From contig CANNZV010001617.1 of assembly GCA_947561585.1 (NCBI GenBank), positions 1-64,000 of the forward strand: a DNA stretch of 64,000 nt, in the 5' to 3' direction. A program made the position numbers and the translations under genes. This DNA comes from Caprella mutica (lineage: Eukaryota; Arthropoda; Malacostraca; Amphipoda; Caprellidae). Numbering within the stretch: the first letter of the stretch is position 1; each line of letters starts with the position of its first letter. Shown one piece after another: positions 58,500 to 64,000 of the stretch. The notes beneath the pieces were generated by a model, which was not told the DNA's origin, did not search any database, and saw nothing but the letters and a program-made list of their open reading frames with translations.

Positions 58500-59245
58500 A
58501 GAAAGTCAAAGGAACCGTGAACAATTTTGAAAATAGCGGGAATCTTGCAATGTGGACAATGAGTTATTTTGCTGCTAGAAGATCTTCTAGAAAAAGTTGT
58601 CAATACATGCAAATAAAGTTCAAATTTATTAAAAGCTATACGAAAATGATTTCAACGAAGAGAGAATTCCAGAGAGTGGTTCCTGGAGAAGGAAGAAGAT
58701 AATCCCGATTATGTTAATAGCTTGATTGTGTCAAGCGAAGCTTATTTCAGTTTCAACGAATATGTAAATAGTCTGCGCGAGATAATTTGGTCTGCTGAAA
58801 ATGCCGTGGCTATTATGAAAGTTCCACTTAATTCAGAAAGGTTAAGAGACATTTGGAACGATACTTTTTACTTAAGAACAACATCGGCATTGCAACAAAG
58901 GTCAGCAATATGAAGATAAACAAACGAATTCTTCGTTCCTGCAGTGAACACAACGAATATTGCCAATATCTTGTTGATGTTAAGTTATCTGCAAGGTCTT
59001 CAAATATCATCACTACAGTAACTGCTGCAAGACGAGGGATTATGGTGTTAAATCGATGGATCTCAGAAATAGTACTGACCTCGCCTACCCTAACCTGTGC
59101 CTCAGTGAACTGTATGCGAAAATGTGCCCAATATTATGCATGGAGGCCACATGAGAATAATGTAAATGAAAGATACAAGTTTCGAAATTCTAAAGCCGTT
59201 TCGTTTTCTAAAATCCGTCCTTTGTATCAAAATTATTTTAAGATA
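58500..59245 (+). pseudogene. mariner-like transposase remnant in intron 3
   Basis: Just after exon 3, plus strand, broken into three frames. 58680-58860 reads WFLEKEEDNPDYVNSLIV then SSEAYFSFNEYVN and IWSAENAVAIMKVPLNSER, matching the WxLexxeenPdfxxxlxFSDEAHFhLnGyVNkQN block of mariner transposases; the catalytic Asp of SDEA is replaced by Ser. A gap or deletion follows, then NEFFVPAVNTTNIANI (about 58925), and a degraded WPPRSxDLTPLDyFLW block around 59060 (MDLRNSTDLAYPNLCLSEL). VNERYKFRNSKA at about 59160 fits the C-terminus. Clearly inactive. Confidence 0.65.
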
Positions 59246-59699
59246 TTTAGCACACCTAAAATAGGATATAACCCAAATGTTGAAAATACAGTTTAGAAAT
59301 TTTGTTAGAATAGGAAAAGAATGAATTCCTAGTGACTATTCTAGTTTCCCTATTCCTATTGCTGTTGCCTATTCCCGTTTGCTGTTGGTATTTGTTTTTG
59401 TGTGGCAATATCATCTCCATACACATTACCAATCTAAGCCATAAAGCACTATTTAGTGAGAGTACAGTGCATCACACCAGTGACTGTACAGCAAAGCATG
59501 CAGAGCAGACACTGCAGTGGACTGTACACTGGACTATATTGCTAGAGGAGGCGGCGAGTGCCATTACATCACCAGGACAGGAGGGGTTATATTGGTCTCT
59601 AGTTTGCCAGCCCCTAAACTATGGCAACTAACTGACCAGTTGTCCAATAAACATCTTATTGCATAGCGCCAAAATGCAATGAAAACTTTAATTGCTAAC
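59246..59699. other. unique intron DNA
   Basis: Nothing recognised. Confidence 0.45.
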
Positions 59700-60390
59700 A
59701 GGGGATGCAATGTGAAAGGGATGTAGTGAAGGGGATACCGGGGGAAGGGATGTAGTGAAGGCGATACCGGGGGAAGGGATGTAGTGAAGGGGATACCGGG
59801 GGGGGGGGGGGGGGAATGCAGTGAAGGGGATACTGGTGGAAGAGGGATGCAGTGAAGGGGGTACCGGGGGGAGAGGGATGCAGTGAAGGGGATACCGGGG
59901 GAAGAGGGATGCAATGAAGAGGATACTGGTGGAAGAGGGATGCAGTGAAGGGGATACCGGGGGAGAAGGATGCAGTGAAGGGGATACTGGATGGAGAGGG
60001 ATGCAGTGAAGGGGATACTGGTGGAAGAGGGATGCAGTGAAGGGGTACCGGGGGAGAGGGATGCAGTGAAGGGGATACTGGTGGAAGAGGGATGCAGTGA
60101 AGGGGGTACCGGGGGGAGAGGGATGCAGTGAAGGGGATACCGGGGGGAGAGGGATGCAATGAAGAGGATACTAGTGGAAGAGGGATGCAGTGAAGGGGAT
60201 ACCGGGGGAGAAGGATGCAGTGAAGGGGATACTGGAGGGAGAGGGATGCAGTGAAGGGGATACTGGAGGGAGAGGGATGCAGCGAAGGGGATACCGGGGG
60301 GAGAGGGATGCAGTGAAGGGGATACTGGAGGGAGAGGGATGCAGTGAAGGGGGGTACTGGAGGAGGGGGATGCAGTGAAGGGGATGCAAA
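59700..60390. repeat. G-rich minisatellite, ~30-bp unit
   Basis: About 23 copies of GGGATGCAGTGAAGGGGATA plus CCGGGGGAGA or CTGGTGGAAGA. An 18-G run lies at about 59799-59814. ORFs on the minus strand (SPSLHP repeats) are compositional. Confidence 0.95.
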
Positions 60391-60510
60391 TAATATCTTG
60401 TAAACATATTTGCGAAATCTTCACAATTTTCATAATATTTTAAGGAAGTAGAAAAAATGTAATCAAAGTTTGTAAGGATATCAATATTAAATTATTTTAC
60501 TTCTCTTTAT

Positions 60511-60583
60511 AGCAGTTACTGCAGCAGTTACTGCTGCAGTAACTGCAGCAGTAACTGCTACAGTAACTGCTACAGACAGTATC
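60511..60583. repeat. GCAGTTACT/GCAGTAACT palindromic cluster
   Basis: Alternating 9-12-bp units GCAGTTACT and, inverted, AGTAACTGC; nearly palindromic over 49 bases. Confidence 0.75.
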
Positions 60584-61354
60584 CCTACTTCCCTGTATCC
60601 CATCACATGGATACTATAGTTAGTGTGTGTGGGATAACAAGCAGGCAAATAAGGATAAGGAGAAAGGAGTAAAAAGAACAGTGGTGAAAATAGTTAATTC
60701 ATTTGGTTCTGTTTTCTAGTTATTAGTTATTAGACTCTATATTATAAACATACCATACAATAGCATATCTGGTATTTTTTTTTCATTTATTTAGTTTAGT
60801 AATATACCTTCCCTAGAAACGGAGTAACATATAAGCTATTTGCAATTTTTTTTCCTTGCTTACGTAATTGTATGTGTCGACTGTGGCAGGAAATTTCTCT
60901 CTGGTATACACTACACATTTTAGTACTCTTATAATTTAAACTTTTTCTATTTTTGTTCTCTAATTAAATTATTATAAAACGAGACAAAATTTTCCGAGAC
61001 CGAATTAATGAATTATATAGTGTTATTAATCATAGTCTCTGCAAATAGAAGTGATGTCAATCTTCACTTGGAAACAAAATAAAGGAAAATTGTTTTGGAT
61101 AACAAAAATAATTTATTCACCTAACTATTATTATAGAACAAAATGCAAAGAATATGAAAAGTTATTAGTTTTAAATAAATTTTTTTCCATTTAAAATGCT
61201 TCAATCACCCAAATGAAGAAGATGTACGAAAATGTCCAATTATCAACAGTTAATTTACGCTTACAATTTTGAATGAAGTATTTAGTGACATCGGTACGCA
61301 TTAGTTGTGATAGTAACTTATCACCACTTTCCTTTATTCAATAATTTGCTAATT
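60584..61354. other. unique AT-rich intron DNA
   Basis: Nothing recognised. Confidence 0.45.
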
Positions 61355-61738
61355 CCCAAGCAACCATGACACATTGTGCCAACATGGGCACTAGATGGTT
61401 AGATGGGCAAGAGATGGCAGACTGAAAAGTAGCCTAGAAATTACATGGGGATAATGTGGTTTTTCTCTCATGGAATGTTACATTGGGAGAAGGTTGGTTC
61501 AATGTGGCGAATCCATCCCATTGAATTGTCATATTGGCCCAACCTGATTAATATATAGCGTATCAATATTATATGGCTGAAATTGGATTAACATTTGGCA
61601 ACATCTTGGGTCAAGATGGTTTCAACATAACAGCCCATGCTGTCACCATGTTGGCCCATTTTGCAAATAACCACACAGTACCAATACGATTTGTCAACCT
61701 AGTGCCCACATGGGCCCCATTAACTTGTGTTGCTTGGG
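61355..61738. mobile_element. MITE with CCCAAGCAAC terminal inverted repeats
   Basis: A 384-bp element bounded by CCCAAGCAAC (61355-61364) and GTTGCTTGGG (61729-61738). The inverted similarity continues inwards (GCCAACATGGGCACTA against TAGTGCCCACATGGGCCCC). Internal TTGGCCCA/TGGGCC motifs recur. No coding capacity. No clear target-site duplication, so the superfamily is not assigned. Confidence 0.6.
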
Positions 61739-62219
61739 TTATTTAAATGACTCTATTATTTTGTTGAAGTGCATTGAAATTAAATAAGTGACATGAGGCA
61801 AACTATCTCAGTTCACACTATCGCACACTGGCCCTCAGACGAGTGAATTAAGCACTTGGTATTCACCCCCACAACTACTTCGCTAGATTGCCGTCATTTC
61901 ACCCCCCCCCCCCCCGGTGCATATCTTCACGCGCGTCAAACGGGCGTAACTTCAATAGCTTCCATCTGCGCCGCCTCTGCAGGAATGCTAATTGCGCCAC
62001 ACAAAATCATCCCGAAAATAGATTATCTCTGCTAAAATATTTAATTGATTTCCAAAGTTATTATTTAGAGAAATAGCAACCATTGCTTTTTAATTTTGTA
62101 ATTAAAAGAGCTGTGAGTGGAGCAGAAGTATTACTCTGACTGAAATAAATGCTGCTAGCTAGGGGAGAGTCACAGTACTCGGAAAGTTAATGTTAATAAA
62201 GGTATATCATATTTTAATA
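61739..62219. other. unique intron DNA with a C-run
   Basis: A run of about 14 C at 61902; GTCACAGTACTCGGAAAGT at about 62168. No gene. 62996-63595 is likewise featureless AT-rich DNA. Confidence 0.4.
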
Positions 62220-62280
62220 GAGGTCTTCTTGCTGTTCTTGTTCTTGTTCTCGTTGTTCTTGTTGTTGTTCTCGTTGTAGC
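62220..62280. repeat. GTTCTT/GTTGTT simple repeat
   Basis: Pyrimidine/G microsatellite of TTCTTG and TTGTTG units. Confidence 0.75.
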
Positions 62281-62442
62281 TCACACAGAGACAGGCACGA
62301 CTGCCTCACCATAAGATTGATCAGCTCTTAGGGTCACTTAATTGCTTTATTATTAGATTAAGTCTCAGCGCTAATAACTCCCACACTTAATTAATAACAC
62401 TTAAGCCATTTAATACTGCCGTGGAAAAGACATTGCAAAACT

Positions 62443-62995
62443 TATAATACTAGCATTAATTATTATTTATTATAATACTAGCATTAATTATTATTTATTA
62501 TAATACTAGCATTAATTATTATTTATTCTATTACTATCATTAATTATTATTTATTCTAATATTATCCTTAATTATTATTTATTATAATACTAGCATTAAT
62601 TATTATTTATTCTATTACTATCATTAATTATTATTTATTATAATACTATCATTAATTATTATTTATTCTATTACTATCATTAATTATTATTTATTCTAAT
62701 ATTATCCTTAATTATTATTTATTATAATATTATCATTAATTATTATTTATTCTATTACTATCATTAATTATTATTCATTCTATTACTATCATTAATTATT
62801 ATTTATTATAATACTATCATTAATTATTATTTATTATAATACTATCATTAATTATTATTTATTCTAATATTATCCTTAATTATTATTTATTATAATATTA
62901 TCATTAATTATTATTTATTATAATACTATCATTAATTATTATTTATTATAATATTATCATTAATTATTATTTATTATAATACTATCATTAATTAA
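62443..62995. repeat. AT-rich minisatellite, 28-bp unit
   Basis: About 20 copies of TATAATACTAGCATTAATTA plus TTATTTAT; ACTATC and ATTATCC variants. Confidence 0.95.
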
Positions 62996-63595
62996 TCTAC
63001 TATCATCACTGTTATTAATTATAATTTATTATTTTCAATTATTGTTTTCTCTATTTCCATTGATTTGCTGTAGCTAATGACACAACACTAAACTTAGCAT
63101 CTAAAGGGTCTAACGCTAATTCTTATTGTATTCAATTTGACATTATAAATATCATTATTAGTTATCTACAATTAAAAAGGAGAAGGCTAAAAACAATGTA
63201 AAAAATTTCATTATTTTATAATAATTTTTAAATATTATTATGTTTTAATTATTAATTTTCATAATAGTTTGTCATTTAAAATATAGGTATTAATATCTCC
63301 TTAGTGTTGAGGGTAATTAGAAATGCATGGTATTTTCCTTAATTCTTATTGCAATCTTCTTCTGCTGCCCCATCTGTCCGGCAATAGGAAAATAATTAAA
63401 CTGAATACTTTTTTAATGATGTACAGCTTTTATTACACCCCGGTTGTATAAATTCTGTAATAATTGCGAGGCACGTCTTGAAGTTATTACAGTACATAAA
63501 CATAGAAAACGGAGACATTTTTATGGTGTTTATTTAACATTAACTACAAAAATCATCAATAGTATTATTCAGATTAAGCGACTGTTAGATATTAT

Positions 63596-64000
63596 CTGAC
63601 TCATAATATCACTCATCAGGCAGTGATAGTACTTACTATCACTCATTAGGCAGTGATAGTACTTACTATCACTCATCAGGCAGTGATAGTACTCACTATC
63701 ACTCATCAGGCAGTGATAGTACTCACTATCACTCATTAGGCAGTGATAGTACTCACTATCACTCATTAGGCAGTGATAGTACTCACTATCACTCATCAGG
63801 CAGTGATAGTACTCACTATCACTCATTAGGCAGTGATAGTACTCACTATCACTCATTAGGCAGTGATAGTACTCACCATCACTCATCAGGCAGTGATAGT
63901 ACTCACTATCACTCATTAGGCAGTGATAGTACTCACTATCACTCATTAGGCAGTGATAGTACTCACTATCACTCATTAGGCAGTGATAGTACTCACTATC
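63596..64000. repeat. minisatellite, 30-bp unit (runs off the window)
   Basis: At least 13.5 copies of TAGTACTCACTATCACTCAT plus TAGGCAGTGA; the in-frame minus ORF (MSDSEYYHCL repeats) is an artefact of period 30. Confidence 0.96.

Larger units (their letters stand above)
58205..64000 (+). other. vsx intron 3 (partial, runs off the window)
   Basis: Starts with donor GTGAGT after the PEDRIQ codons. No candidate acceptor followed by a helix-3 reading frame (WFQNRR) is found to 64000, so at least 5.8 kb of intron lies here. It contains a mariner remnant, a G-rich array, a MITE and two arrays. Confidence 0.75.

Noticed and set aside
59564..60433. 289-codon Pro/Ser/Leu-rich minus ORF
   Set aside because: Compositional translation of the G-rich 30-bp array.
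63569..63976. 135-codon ORF MSDSEYYHCL repeats
   Set aside because: 30-bp array read in a frame that stays open; no other support.
1..64000. CRISPR arrays
   Set aside because: All repeat arrays are direct tandem minisatellites without unique spacers, in a eukaryotic context.

Overview
This is a 64 kb piece of an animal (metazoan) nuclear genome, almost certainly from a bilaterian invertebrate. The evidence is a spliced homeobox gene with GT-AG introns, degenerate CR1-like LINE retrotransposons, mariner-type transposase remains, a Helitron end pair, large AT-rich non-coding stretches and exceptionally dense minisatellite DNA. Nothing prokaryotic (operons, ribosome binding sites, CRISPR) is present. 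I cannot name the species.

The only host gene I can support is a Vsx/Chx10-class paired-like homeobox gene on the + strand. Exon 1 (about 35680-36286) carries the octapeptide FAIQDLLGL. Exon 2 (45522-45609) carries the basic run before the homeodomain. Exon 3 (58078-58204) carries homeodomain helices 1-2 and the start of helix 3, ending in PEDRIQ. The splice phases of all three exons agree. The exon with the rest of helix 3 (VWFQNRR region) and the C-terminus must lie beyond 64000. Introns 1 and 2 are 9.2 and 12.5 kb and are filled with tandem arrays and transposon debris.

Layout: 1-16.5 kb is intergenic DNA with nine minisatellites (periods 11-32 bp), several foldback/MITE-like palindromes, an SINE/RTE-like 3' end, a LINE reverse-transcriptase fragment and a degenerate transposon-like coding fragment. 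16.5-27.1 kb is one 24-bp minisatellite interrupted by two minus-strand CR1-like LINEs (A and B), whose 3' ends join the satellite at the same phase. 27.1-33.8 kb is three large arrays (19, 23 and 30 bp). 35.6-58.2 kb is the vsx gene. Intron 1 holds a 1.1 kb Helitron and seven or more arrays. Intron 2 holds a mariner fragment, a LINE 3' end, a 4.3 kb array of a 25-bp unit, a second mariner fragment, four further arrays or remnants and a 1.57 kb giant foldback element. 58.2-64 kb (intron 3) has a third mariner remnant, a G-rich array, a MITE and two more arrays, the last running off the window.

Adding the intervals, about 21 kb (one third) of the window is tandem repeat, in roughly 30 arrays whose units are almost all unrelated in sequence. 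Most long open frames (871, 832, 679, 516, 300, 289 codons and others) are artefacts of repeat units lacking stops and are not annotated as genes. The best candidates for something new are the phase-specific insertion of two LINEs in one minisatellite, the giant intronic foldback, and the large vsx introns built from many independent satellites.
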